From NCBI GenBank assembly GCA_937927975.1, contig CALEZT010000291.1:1-64000 (forward strand): 64,000 bases of DNA, read 5' to 3'. A program made the translations under genes and the position numbers. The notes beneath the pieces are model-generated. The model saw only the letters and a list, made by a program, of their open reading frames with translations. It did no database searches and had not been told where the DNA came from. Shown here one piece after another: positions 25,942-33,921 of the stretch (positions are counted from its first letter, which is position 1; each line of letters begins with the position of its first letter). The DNA is from an uncultured Phycisphaerales bacterium. GTDB taxonomy: Bacteria > Planctomycetota > Phycisphaerae > Sedimentisphaerales > Anaerobacaceae.

Positions 25942-26502
25942 GTGAAGGCAAGTGAAATGAGGCCGGGAATGGGCTTTATCATGGACGGCCAGTTGTACGT
26001 CTGTACGGTGTCGACGCACGTGACGCCGGGCAACCTCCGGGCGTTCGTGCAGGCCAAGCTCCGACGGATCTCCGATGGCACGAGCATCGAGAAACGTCTG
26101 AGGTCCACCGAGGACGTCGAGCAGGCCTTTCTCGACCGGCGCGAGATGGAGTACCTCTATTCGGAAAAAGACTCGCACATCTTCATGGACGCCAAGTCCT
26201 ACGATCAGTTGTCGGTGTCCAACGAGGTGCTGGGCGATTCGATCAAGTATCTCAAGCCCAATACGACGGTGGTCGCACTGACGCACGACGGCAACATCGT
26301 CTCGCTCGAACTGCCCAAGGTGGTGGAGCTGGCGGTGACCGAAACGACTCCCGTTCCCCGAGGCGCCACAGCCACCAACCAGATGAAAGACGCCACCCTG
26401 GAAGGCGGCCTGCGAATCCGCGTGCCCCCCTTCATCGAGATCGGCGAGGTCGTCCGCGTCAACACCGAGGACGGCTCCTACGGCGGCCGGGCCAAAGGCT
26501 AA
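25942..26502 (+). CDS. efp: Elongation factor P
   Basis: Translation factor that enters the ribosomal E site and rescues ribosomes stalled on polyproline. It has 186 residues and the normal three-barrel layout: KASEMRPGMGFIMDGQLYVC, KLRRISDGTSIEKRL, and the C-terminal signature region GLRIRVPPFIEIGEVVRVNTEDGSYGGR. The tip loop of domain I reads VTPGNLRAFVQ. The residue equivalent to E. coli Lys34 (PGKGQAF) is Asn, so neither the usual lysyl-lysine nor the Arg-rhamnose modification can occur at that position; Arg lies two residues later. The GTG at 25942 is chosen because GAGGTGAT, a strong ribosome site, ends 4 nt before it; an in-frame GTG at 25933 lies inside that site. Confidence 0.93.
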   Translation: MKASEMRPGMGFIMDGQLYVCTVSTHVTPGNLRAFVQAKLRRISDGTSIEKRLRSTEDVEQAFLDRREMEYLYSEKDSHIFMDAKSYDQLSVSNEVLGDSIKYLKPNTTVVALTHDGNIVSLELPKVVELAVTETTPVPRGATATNQMKDATLEGGLRIRVPPFIEIGEVVRVNTEDGSYGGRAKG

Positions 26503-26551
26503 GAACGTCTGCCAACCAAGGCGGGCTTTGCCCGTCTGAAGAAGATTGCCA

Positions 26552-26590
26552 ACAGGGCCATGATCTGCTTTCGGCAGGTGATGGCCCTGT
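26552..26590 (+). terminator. Hairpin after efp
   Basis: ACAGGGCCAT (26552-26561) pairs perfectly with ATGGCCCTGT (26581-26590), and CTGC/GCAG pair inside. No T-run follows, so it is a stable 3-prime hairpin rather than a textbook intrinsic terminator. Confidence 0.5.
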
Positions 26591-26615
26591 CGCTTTGGCG
26601 GTTGCCCCTCCTCAC

Positions 26616-26729
26616 TCAATCCAGCAATTCGCTCAAGACCAGCACCGCCTCCCGACGGATGCTGAGAATCTGTCGCAACTGCTTCCTGGCCTTGGTCAGT
26701 TCCTGCTGAGCCTGCACCTCGGTCTCCAA
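26616..26729 (-). CDS. Possible 37-residue coiled-coil mini-protein
   Basis: A short frame from a TTG at 26729 encodes LETEVQAQQELTKARKQL and RQILSIRREAVLVLSELLD, then a stop. It is strongly amphipathic, which is rare in random frames of this composition. AGGAG lies about 14 nt upstream, which is too far to be convincing. It could be a real small protein, or the end of a decayed gene. It lies in the efp-dnaA gap, antisense to both genes. Confidence 0.25.
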   Translation of the reverse strand: METEVQAQQELTKARKQLRQILSIRREAVLVLSELLD

Positions 26730-26882
26730 TCTGCATGTTCAAGCTCCTTCCTCATGTGTATTTCGCTTGCTCTTGCCCTCACATACTCGCAAAGTCTCCC
26801 AGAAAACAGGGACTGTCCCCCGGCCCTGGCGCCGCTCGGATCGGACAGCCTCTCGCGGGCCCCTGGCATGACGCGAGGGGTT

Positions 26883-27066
26883 TGTGGATAGTCAACTGGT
26901 CGGAATACACAAAATGGCGTAGAGACCCCCTCATTCCCTGTCTCGCCTGCGTTATCAGTATTGGAAAACAGGATTTTGACGGAACCTGGGTCCATTCGCT
27001 ATACACCGATTATCCACAAAGGCCATTTGCGAGGTGTATAACTTGTGCAAACGAAAAAAAAAACGC
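26883..27066. other. Candidate replication origin (DnaA-box cluster) upstream of dnaA
   Basis: A perfect DnaA box TTATCCACA lies at 27010-27018. A near match, CTATCCACA (minus strand, 26883-26891), and a weaker TTATACACC (minus strand, 27033-27041) are nearby. TATACACC (27000-27007) and GGTGTATA (27033-27040) form an exact inverted pair around the perfect box. An A-run (27054-27063) follows. The region is noncoding and AT-richer than its surroundings, about 250 bp before dnaA. It may be oriC or a DnaA autoregulation site. Confidence 0.45.
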
Positions 27067-27292
27067 ACGTAAAGCCTGTGCCCTGCTGTCCCTCGTTCAA
27101 GTGGAAAAGAAAACGGCCGAATGCGTGTTGCTTTGCGTCTGTTTCGCGGAATAATAGGGCCCAGTAATATTCAGTTTTCGTGAGGACGGTATTGGAACCC
27201 CTGGTGCGGCTTGTGTCACTCGGAGGCCCGTCTTACCGTCCTTCTGTGCGACCAAACAGGATGAAGGCGCCGCTATCGTTGGGGAGACCTTG
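27067..27292. promoter_or_regulatory. dnaA leader region
   Basis: TTGCTT (27128-27133) and ATAATA (27151-27156) with a 17-nt spacer are a moderate promoter candidate. The ribosome site GGGGAGA lies 6 nt before the ATG at 27293. Confidence 0.35.
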
Positions 27293-28759
27293 ATGCAGGC
27301 GATCACGGATGACGGGGCCCGCGCCGTTGCGGGCTGCGATACGACAGCAATCACGGACGCGCTGGCCAAACGGATCGGCGTCGAGAAGTTCAAGATCTGG
27401 TTTCAGAACAGCGCCCGGTTCACTCTGGCCGACGGCTACCTGCGGATCGGCGTGGCCAATCCCTTCCTGGCCACCTGGCTCGAAGGACACTTCATCAAGG
27501 ACATCCGCGAGGCGGTCGATTCGGTCCTGAGCGGCCGGCCGGAGATCTCGTTCACAATCGATGCCGAACTCTCAGGGGAGCGGCGACGAACGCCCGTCAA
27601 TCCCAAGCCCGCCCCCGCGGCCAAGGCCAGGGAAGGCTCGATCGCAACGGATGGCGAATCCGCGGGGGCGGCCGAGGGCTTGCGCCTGACGCTGGACAGC
27701 TTCATCGTGGGCCCCTCGAACGAACTGGCGTTCAACGCGGCCAAGGCCCTGATCCGCGAACAGCAGAGCCCCTTCAATCCGCTGTTCATCCACGGCGGCT
27801 GCGGCGTCGGCAAGACCCACCTGCTCCAGGGCATCTGCAACGGCGTCGCCAAAGTCAGGCCGCAAACCCAGTGGCTGTACCTGTCCGCGGAGGAGTTCGC
27901 CAATCAGTTCGTCCTGGCCCTCAAGACCAAGAAGCTGGAGGCCTTTCGACGCCGCATGAGGCAGACGGACCTGCTGGCGATCGACGACGTGCACTTCCTG
28001 GCCAGCAAACCCTCGACCCAGGAAGAGTTCCTGCACACCTTCAACACGATCAGCCTGGCCGGCAAGCAGGTCATCCTGGTCTCCGATGCCCATCCGAAAA
28101 TGATCGGGCAGTTGTCCGAGAAGCTGGTCAATCGGTTCGTCTCCGGCATGGTCGTCAAGATCGAGGCCCCGGACTTCCCGACTCGCTGCGAGATCTGCCG
28201 GCAGTTCGCCCGGCGGATGATGAAGGTCTCCCCCGGCGGCAGCGAGGCCCGGCGCGCAGGCGAGGTGCCCGAGCCGGTGATCCGGTTCGTCGCCGAGCGG
28301 GTCCGCACCAACGTCCGCGAGCTCGAAGGCGCGCTGCTGAAGCTGATCGCCTACGCCACGCTCCAGGACGAGAAGCTCTCGCTGGAGATGGCTGAGACGG
28401 TGCTGGCCGAGCACATCGAGCGGTGCGACCCGATCGTGCACGTCTCGGACATCGAGGCCTCCGCCGGCGCGTACTTCGGCGTGACGCCCGCCAGCCTGCA
28501 CTCGCCCAAGAAGGGTCGGACCGTGTCGCTGGCACGCCATTTCAGCATGTACCTGACCCGCAAGCACACGAACATGTCGTCGTCGGAGATCGGTCGCTAC
28601 ATGGGCGGCAAGAACCACGCGACCGTGCTGGTCGCCTGCAAGAAGATCGACGAGATGCTGGGCAAAGACGCGGAGATCCACTGGGACGGCCCCAACGGAA
28701 ACAAGATCGCCAAGGCCCGCGCGATCCTGGCGCAACTCGAACAGAACATCACCCGCTGA
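27293..28759 (+). CDS. dnaA: Chromosomal replication initiator protein DnaA
   Basis: Binds DnaA boxes and opens the origin to start replication; AAA+ ATPase in the cytoplasm. It has 488 residues. Domain I: FKIWFQNSARFTLADGYLRIGV and FLATWLEGHF (1-85). A variable linker (85-135) is followed by the AAA+ domain with FIVGPSNELAFNAAKAL, Walker A GGCGVGKT near residue 168, Walker B LLAIDDVHFL near 228, and the sensor II region VRELEGALLKL. The C-terminal box-binding domain ends with SEIGRYMGGKNHATVLVACKKI, where the usual signature has RDHSTV. dnaN, recF and gyrB are not adjacent; efp is the upstream neighbour. Convergent with the S41 peptidase gene. Confidence 0.95.
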   Translation: MQAITDDGARAVAGCDTTAITDALAKRIGVEKFKIWFQNSARFTLADGYLRIGVANPFLATWLEGHFIKDIREAVDSVLSGRPEISFTIDAELSGERRRTPVNPKPAPAAKAREGSIATDGESAGAAEGLRLTLDSFIVGPSNELAFNAAKALIREQQSPFNPLFIHGGCGVGKTHLLQGICNGVAKVRPQTQWLYLSAEEFANQFVLALKTKKLEAFRRRMRQTDLLAIDDVHFLASKPSTQEEFLHTFNTISLAGKQVILVSDAHPKMIGQLSEKLVNRFVSGMVVKIEAPDFPTRCEICRQFARRMMKVSPGGSEARRAGEVPEPVIRFVAERVRTNVRELEGALLKLIAYATLQDEKLSLEMAETVLAEHIERCDPIVHVSDIEASAGAYFGVTPASLHSPKKGRTVSLARHFSMYLTRKHTNMSSSEIGRYMGGKNHATVLVACKKIDEMLGKDAEIHWDGPNGNKIAKARAILAQLEQNITR

Positions 28760-28840
28760 ACCCCGCCCACGCGGCAGGCCTCCGAAGGCATCGAATCCGC
28801 CAAGCCAATGACATCGCAAGGCAGGCATAGGAAGCTGGAC

Positions 28841-28862
28841 AAAAAGTAGAATGTCCCCTTTT
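28841..28862. repeat. AAAAGTAGAATGTCCCCTTTT-type repeat
   Basis: The sequence AAAGTAGAATGTCCCCTTTT lies between the convergent dnaA and S41 genes and touches the S41 stop codon. The same motif occurs twice, inverted, at 46156-46230 between another convergent pair. Confidence 0.75.
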
Positions 28863-30824
28863 CTACTTGAGCAGGTCCTTCGCTTTCTCCAGGACGGCGT
28901 CGCGGCCGGCGCGGAGGTCCTCGATCGTGGGGGCGACGAGGTGATGGGGTTCGATGCCGTTCAGGGGCGAAGGCACCTTGCCGTGCAGGGGGAACGTCAG
29001 CGAGCAGCGCAGGTCCACGCCCGCCGGCAATTCGACCCTCTTCGACCAGCCGCAGGCGCCGACCGTCGGAGTCCCGACCAGCAGGGCGCCGGCTTCGTAC
29101 ATGCCGGAGACGAAATGCTCGCACGCGCTGGCGCAGCCTTCGTTCGTCAGGACCACGACTTTGCCTGAATACTGCCAGTCGCCCCTCGGCGAAACGACGT
29201 TCGTGAACTTCTCGTACAGGCTGGTTCCGGCCCGTCGCTGGAAGCTGATGCTGGCGACGACCTTGCGGGTGATGAACCGCCCGATGACCGTCTCGGCCAG
29301 GAAATCCTGGCCGCCGCCGTTGTCGCGGACGTCGATAATCAGGCAAGGCTTCTCGCGGAATGGATCGAGCTGCTTGTCGAAGTCCGCACCGGTGAAGCCC
29401 GCCCATCCGCGGATTCGCATGTAGCCCGTTCGATCATCCAGCTCTCGACTGGAAAGCGTGGGCTGCGGCGACGATCCCAAGCCTCCACCGCCGCGAGTCA
29501 GGATCTTCTCGTAGACCTCTCCCTGTCCGTTTCGCAGCTTGAGTCTGATCTGCGAGCCTTCCTCGCCTTCGAGGATCTTCCGGCAGGCGGACGACGCCCT
29601 GGCGTAAACGGTCGGACCGAAGGCCCCCGGCCACTCCTGCCTGAACCTCTCCACGGCATTGGCGTCGTCAATCGCCAGGAGGATGTCTCCCGGCGCGATC
29701 CCGAGATCCTTCGCACAATCCGTCACGACGATCTGGTCCTCGACCCACGCGGCGCGGACCGGCGGCCTGGAGGGGTCGGTCTTTCCTTCCCAGTACAGAC
29801 CGGTGTGGTAATCGTTCAGCCGCCGGACGAGCATGGCATCCATGACGGGCAGCGCCTGATACAGGCCGGTCATTCCCTCGATTCTCTCCCTGCATTCCTG
29901 ATGCCAGCTTTCGTCAAAAGCCCCGGCGTACTCCATCATGGGATAGTTCTCTTTGAGCGAGGTCCACAACAAATCGAGGAACCCCTGAGGCGTCCCGGCT
30001 CTGGGCAACGCGACATTCGGATCGGCCCCCTTCTCGATCAGCAGTTGGACGATCTGCTCCTGCCCGCGCATCCTCGCCACCTGGACCGCGGTGAAGCCGT
30101 AACGGTCCTTCGCGGTTGCCTTGGCCCCATGAGCAAGACACATCTGCACCATCTTCAGGTCGCCGCTGCCGAGGGCCGCGAGCAGTCTGTCCCCGAGGAC
30201 TTCCGGGTCCAGTCGTCGGCACGCGAGGCCCCACAGCCGGCCGCGGTTCTGGATCTTGAGCAGCAGGCTGTTGGCGCCGGCGCGGAACGTCACCCCGACA
30301 AGGTCGTCGTCCTCCTTGACCTCGCGATTCGTCCAGTTCTCGTGGACCAGTTCTCCGTTGAGCCAGACCTTCACGGCGTCGTCGCTGCCGACTCCGAGCA
30401 CCGCCGGCGTCTCGGCGGCCATGTCGATCCGCGCCCAGGCGTAGGTGACCGCGTACTGCTCGTAGCCCATGTGCCGGATGATATTGACCAGATCGGTCGG
30501 GCTGTCGGCCTTTCGCCAGCGATGCTCCCATTCGCCCGTGTGGAAGACCATCTCCATCGTCGGGCGGACCTGCGCTTCCCCGCCGTGCTCGGTCAGGAAG
30601 TCCTTGTCGAACGCTTCTCGCTGGGCCGCGACATCCAGGGGCCTGGGAGCGCCCTCGAAGACGGGAAATGGGTCGCACAGGAGCCACTGTCTGATGAACG
30701 TCCCAGGTTCGAGCCCCTGGTAGACCGCCCACGGGTCGGGCGCGGACGTTTCCCCCGCCTGAACGCCCAACGACAAAGCGTGGACAACGACAAGACATGC
30801 CATCATTCGCACAGTGGCCTGCAT
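28863..30824 (-). CDS. Secreted S41-family peptidase with ankyrin repeats
   Basis: A 653-residue exported protein. The signal peptide is MMACLVVVHALSLGVQAGE-like. A PA14/lectin-like segment (residues about 90-190: VLGVGSDDAVKVWLNGELV) is followed by ankyrin repeats (about 205-270: LKMVQMCLAHGAKATAKDRYG and QIVQLLIEKGADPN), a PDZ-like part (about 365-430: DLGIAPGDILLAIDD) and a C-terminal S41 (tail-specific/CtpA-type) peptidase domain with LIIDVRDNGGGQDF and VVVLTNEGCASACEHFVSG. The Ser of CASACE is the likely nucleophile; a Lys base was not assigned. AAGGAG precedes the ATG at 30824. The order lectin-ankyrin-PDZ-S41 is unusual. The substrate is unknown. Confidence 0.85.
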   Translation of the reverse strand: MQATVRMMACLVVVHALSLGVQAGETSAPDPWAVYQGLEPGTFIRQWLLCDPFPVFEGAPRPLDVAAQREAFDKDFLTEHGGEAQVRPTMEMVFHTGEWEHRWRKADSPTDLVNIIRHMGYEQYAVTYAWARIDMAAETPAVLGVGSDDAVKVWLNGELVHENWTNREVKEDDDLVGVTFRAGANSLLLKIQNRGRLWGLACRRLDPEVLGDRLLAALGSGDLKMVQMCLAHGAKATAKDRYGFTAVQVARMRGQEQIVQLLIEKGADPNVALPRAGTPQGFLDLLWTSLKENYPMMEYAGAFDESWHQECRERIEGMTGLYQALPVMDAMLVRRLNDYHTGLYWEGKTDPSRPPVRAAWVEDQIVVTDCAKDLGIAPGDILLAIDDANAVERFRQEWPGAFGPTVYARASSACRKILEGEEGSQIRLKLRNGQGEVYEKILTRGGGGLGSSPQPTLSSRELDDRTGYMRIRGWAGFTGADFDKQLDPFREKPCLIIDVRDNGGGQDFLAETVIGRFITRKVVASISFQRRAGTSLYEKFTNVVSPRGDWQYSGKVVVLTNEGCASACEHFVSGMYEAGALLVGTPTVGACGWSKRVELPAGVDLRCSLTFPLHGKVPSPLNGIEPHHLVAPTIEDLRAGRDAVLEKAKDLLK

Positions 30825-30943
30825 CTGATGCTCCTTGCACACCTTCGGGCTCGGCGTCGGTTCAGACCGTCGCTCATCCTCTAAGACGCCCCGACGGCAC
30901 GTTCGTTACCAGGGAATCCAGGGTATTGTGGGGGGAGGATGGG

Positions 30944-30976
30944 CCGCCCGTGAGCCTCCGTTCTTCTCACGGGCGG
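30944..30976 (-). terminator. Hairpin downstream of the CBS gene
   Basis: CCGCCCGTGAG (30944-30954) and CTCACGGGCGG (30966-30976) form a perfect 11-bp stem with an 11-nt loop, 47 bp after the CBS-gene stop on the minus strand. There is no clear T-run. Confidence 0.5.
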
Positions 30977-31022
30977 GCTCAGTCCTTCGCCACAGGCCCG
31001 ACGAAAGGCAAGCTCTCTCCGC

Positions 31023-31886
31023 TCATCGCCTGAAGGCGGCCACCCTGCTTCGCAGGATGTCGGACCGGCTGATGATTCCGACGAGTCGGCCTTGATCGAG
31101 GATGGGCACCCGATGGAAGTCCTTCTCGATCAGACACTCGCAGATCAGGTCCAGATCGGCGTCGCGGTCGAAGGCGACCACGTTGGTGGTCATGAAGACC
31201 GAAACGGTGGCGTCCGGGGGGAAGGGACGAAGGCAGTAGTTCAGAAGGTCCTTCTCGGTGATGATGCCCAGTAGGATCATCTGCTCATCGACGACCGGAA
31301 GACCCGTGATGCGTCGTCGAACGATCAGGTCCATGGCCTCGGAGATCGGGGCATCGGGAAAGACCGTGAGCAGGCCGGGTCTCATCGCGTCCTCGGACAG
31401 CAATGCAGTTCCGGATTTGGGGCGGGGCGGACAAAGCCTCTCGCGATAGACACGAATCAGGTCCGCGCGGGAGATGATCCCCGCCAAGGTGCGCTGGTGC
31501 AGCAAGACCGGCACGCGACGGAACGGCGTGTCGACCAGACGCATGGACACCGCGGACAAAGGGTCATCCACGCCGACGCTGACCACCTCTGTGGTCATAT
31601 AGTCGGCGACCTGGCCCGGCAGGTATTCCTCCTTGTGAACCAGGCGGAGCAGGTCCCGTTCCGAGATCATGCCCGCCAGCCTGCCGCAGTCGGTGACCGG
31701 CAATCCGCTGATGTTCCTGTCGAGCAGCAATGACACCGCGCGATACGCCGGATCGGTCTTCTCGACGCTGACGACGCCGTACTGCATTACGTCTTTGGCC
31801 GTCAGTTTGTCCAGAGAACCACTGGGCCGGCCGAGAATCGAGACCGAAAAGTCCGATGTTGTCTGAGCACAACCGCCAGAATCCAT
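31023..31886 (-). CDS. Protein with four CBS domains
   Basis: A 287-residue soluble protein made almost only of four CBS motifs in two Bateman pairs: residues about 26-85 (AKDVMQYGVVSVEKTDPAYRA), 93-150 (YMTTEVVSVGVDDPLSAVSM), 166-225 (DAMRPGLLTVFPDAPISEAMD) and 230-286 (FMTTNVVAFDRDADLDLICE). Such modules bind adenine nucleotides and report energy state. No catalytic or DNA-binding domain is attached, so its target is unknown. GGAGGGAGC lies upstream of the ATG. It is transcribed alone, away from galM. Confidence 0.87.
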   Translation of the reverse strand: MDSGGCAQTTSDFSVSILGRPSGSLDKLTAKDVMQYGVVSVEKTDPAYRAVSLLLDRNISGLPVTDCGRLAGMISERDLLRLVHKEEYLPGQVADYMTTEVVSVGVDDPLSAVSMRLVDTPFRRVPVLLHQRTLAGIISRADLIRVYRERLCPPRPKSGTALLSEDAMRPGLLTVFPDAPISEAMDLIVRRRITGLPVVDEQMILLGIITEKDLLNYCLRPFPPDATVSVFMTTNVVAFDRDADLDLICECLIEKDFHRVPILDQGRLVGIISRSDILRSRVAAFRR

Positions 31887-32265
31887 AGCCCTGCTCCCTC
31901 CCTACACGATCACACGCATCCCCGATAGGATAGACCATCGGGGCACACAACGGTTCCCATAGGAGAACCTTCGGCAGGAAAACCCCTGGATCTTTACGTG
32001 TTTTGCCGGGATGGAAAGGAGATCGGTCGAGAATACCTATCTGTACCTACGTAAAAATACGTAGGCCCGCCCCCGCCGACAGGGTCGGAATGGTCTATAT
32101 CGACGATATTCGCATAACGGCGAGATCTTGGGGATTTACAGCCGACCGTTTCCGAATTATCATTTGACCCCTTGCAGCCTGGAGCGGAAAGACACCCCAG
32201 GCATGCGGCAAGTAGTCAATGGTGAATCAAGAAGAGTGAATCGCAGTTTGGCTCGGGGTGCAGAG
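31887..32265. other. Divergent gap between CBS gene and aldose epimerase gene
   Basis: No gene seen. An exact palindrome, CCTACGTA-AAAA-TACGTAGG (32046-32065), stands out; it could be an operator for a dimeric regulator or a small RNA hairpin. The following 40 bp are AT-rich (GGTCTATATCGACGATATTC region) and may hold promoter elements for the plus-strand gene. Confidence 0.5.
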
Positions 32266-33432
32266 ATGAACGCGAGGAATCTGGCGGGTTTCATTGCCGT
32301 GGCGGCCGTTTGTGCTGTCGCGGAGGCGCAAGACACGACGAGTCCGAAGAACGCCGGCGCCCCGGCGACAACGAAGGAGAGTAGACTGATGAATGTCCAT
32401 ACCGAACTGTTTGGCCGCACGCCTGAGGGCGGGGAGGCCTTTCTCTATACGCTGACCAACGCCAAGGGCCTCAGGGCCCGCATCACCAACTACGGCGCGA
32501 TCGTCGTTTCGATGGAGGTCCCCGACCGTCACGGCAAGCTCGACGACGTGCTCCTGGGCCACGACACGCTCGAAGGGTATCTCACTCGCGGAGGCTGCGC
32601 CGCGGCGGTCATCGGCCGCTACGCCAACCGCATCGGCAACGCCCGGTTCACCCTGGACGGCGTCGAGTACGCCCTGGCGGCCAACAACGGGCCCAACCAC
32701 CTGCACGGCGGCCTCAAGGGATTCGACAAGAAGCTCTGGACGCCGGAGGAAGTGACCGCCTCCGAGAATCAGGCCTGGGTCAAGCTCAGCTACCTGAGCA
32801 AAGACGGCGAGGAAGGTTATCCCGGCAATCTGCGGGTCCTGGTCACCTACACGCTGACCAACGACGACGAGCTTCGCATAAGCTACGAGGCCCAGACGGA
32901 CAAGAAGACCGTCGTCAACCTGACGAACCACGCCTACTGGAATCTCGCGGGCCAAGGCAACGGCGATGTCCTGGGCCACGAGTTGATGATCAACGCCAAC
33001 CGGTTCACCGTTTTCGACAAAGGCCAGATCCCAACGGGGATCACCGTCAGCGTAGCGGGCACCCCGCTGGACTTCCTCTCGCCCAGGAAGATCGGCTCGC
33101 GAATCCGCCAGCTCGGCAACGGCTACGACCACAACTACGTCCTCAACGGCGCAGAGGACGCGATGAAGCTGTGCGGAACCGCCTACGATCCGACGACCGG
33201 CCGGTTCATGGAGGTCACGACCACCGAGCCCGGCATGCAGCTCTACACCGCCAACCACATGAACGGCTCTCTGATCGGCAAAGGCGGCAAGGCCTACGTC
33301 AAGCATGCGGCCTTCTGCCTGGAGACCCAGCACTATCCCGATTCGCCCAACAAGCCGCAATTCCCGTCCACGGTCCTGGAGCCCGGCAAGAAGTTCTCCA
33401 GCCAGACGGTGCACAAGTTCTCGGCCAAGTAG
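32266..33432 (+). CDS. galM: Exported aldose 1-epimerase (galactose mutarotase)
   Basis: Interconverts the alpha and beta anomers of aldoses such as galactose. It has 388 residues. The start at 32266 gives a signal peptide (NLAGFIAVAAVCAVAEAQ), pointing to a periplasmic form; the longer frame from 32128 has no ribosome site. Family marks: YGAIVVSMEVPDRHGK, VIGRYANRIGNARF with the substrate Arg, NNGPNHLHGGLKGFDKKLW with catalytic His, LTNHAYWNLAG with the second His, and AAFCLETQHYPDSPNK with the catalytic Glu. Convergent with the TIGR04076 gene. Confidence 0.93.
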   Translation: MNARNLAGFIAVAAVCAVAEAQDTTSPKNAGAPATTKESRLMNVHTELFGRTPEGGEAFLYTLTNAKGLRARITNYGAIVVSMEVPDRHGKLDDVLLGHDTLEGYLTRGGCAAAVIGRYANRIGNARFTLDGVEYALAANNGPNHLHGGLKGFDKKLWTPEEVTASENQAWVKLSYLSKDGEEGYPGNLRVLVTYTLTNDDELRISYEAQTDKKTVVNLTNHAYWNLAGQGNGDVLGHELMINANRFTVFDKGQIPTGITVSVAGTPLDFLSPRKIGSRIRQLGNGYDHNYVLNGAEDAMKLCGTAYDPTTGRFMEVTTTEPGMQLYTANHMNGSLIGKGGKAYVKHAAFCLETQHYPDSPNKPQFPSTVLEPGKKFSSQTVHKFSAK

Positions 33433-33459
33433 CCCCCGGGCACCGGGGCACGGATCACG

Positions 33460-33482
33460 GGCGTGACGCAGAGCGTCACGCC
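33460..33482. terminator. Bidirectional hairpin between convergent genes
   Basis: GGCGTGACGC and GCGTCACGCC form a perfect 10-bp stem around AGA. It lies 28 bp after the galM stop and overlaps the last codons and stop of the TIGR04076 gene. Confidence 0.6.
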
Positions 33483-33766
33483 TTGACCTTGGAGATCTCG
33501 TAGACGACGGTGCCGCCGCCGGTGTATTGGCAAACGTCGGGGCACTGGACATAGGCCTTGGTCTTGTCCTGCTTGCCGTCGATGCCCCATTCGACGGGCT
33601 CGGAGACCCGCAACGCGTTGTACCAGGGCATCAACGAGGCCAGGCCGTGCATGCAGACCGGAATGTCGCTGACGAGCTGGTAGCAGGCCTTGAGTGTGAA
33701 GGAATCGCCGGCCTTGTGGACGGGGCAATGACCTTTGACCTCTTTGACGGTGATGACCAGATCCAT
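33476..33766 (-). CDS. TIGR04076 family protein
   Basis: A 96-residue cytoplasmic protein that matches the small TIGR04076 family: VITVKEVKGHCPVHKAGDSF at the start, LKACYQLVSDIPVCMHGLASLMPWYNAL in the middle, and KAYVQCPD near the end. Four conserved Cys (CPVH, CYQ, CMHG, CPDVC) suggest metal or redox chemistry, but no function is established. GAGGAG lies upstream of the ATG. It is monocistronic, and its stop codon lies in a hairpin shared with galM. Confidence 0.85.
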   Translation of the reverse strand: MDLVITVKEVKGHCPVHKAGDSFTLKACYQLVSDIPVCMHGLASLMPWYNALRVSEPVEWGIDGKQDKTKAYVQCPDVCQYTGGGTVVYEISKVKA

Positions 33767-33869
33767 GCTTTGGGCTCCTCAAATCGGGTTCGGTTTCCCT
33801 CTACTATGCCACGGCCGGCGGATTGTTCAAGCCAAGATCGTGCAAAACCGATCGATACTTTGTGAAACA

Positions 33870-33898
33870 TCGACATCGCGGGTCAAACCCGCTATGAT
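33870..33898 (+). promoter_or_regulatory. Sigma70-like promoter for the phosphorylase gene
   Basis: TCGACA (33870-33875), 17-nt spacer, TATGAT (33893-33898), 24 bp before the ATG at 33922. Five of six bases match in each box. Confidence 0.55.
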
Positions 33899-33921
33899 GA
33901 GCGACCAGAAAGGAGACAGGC

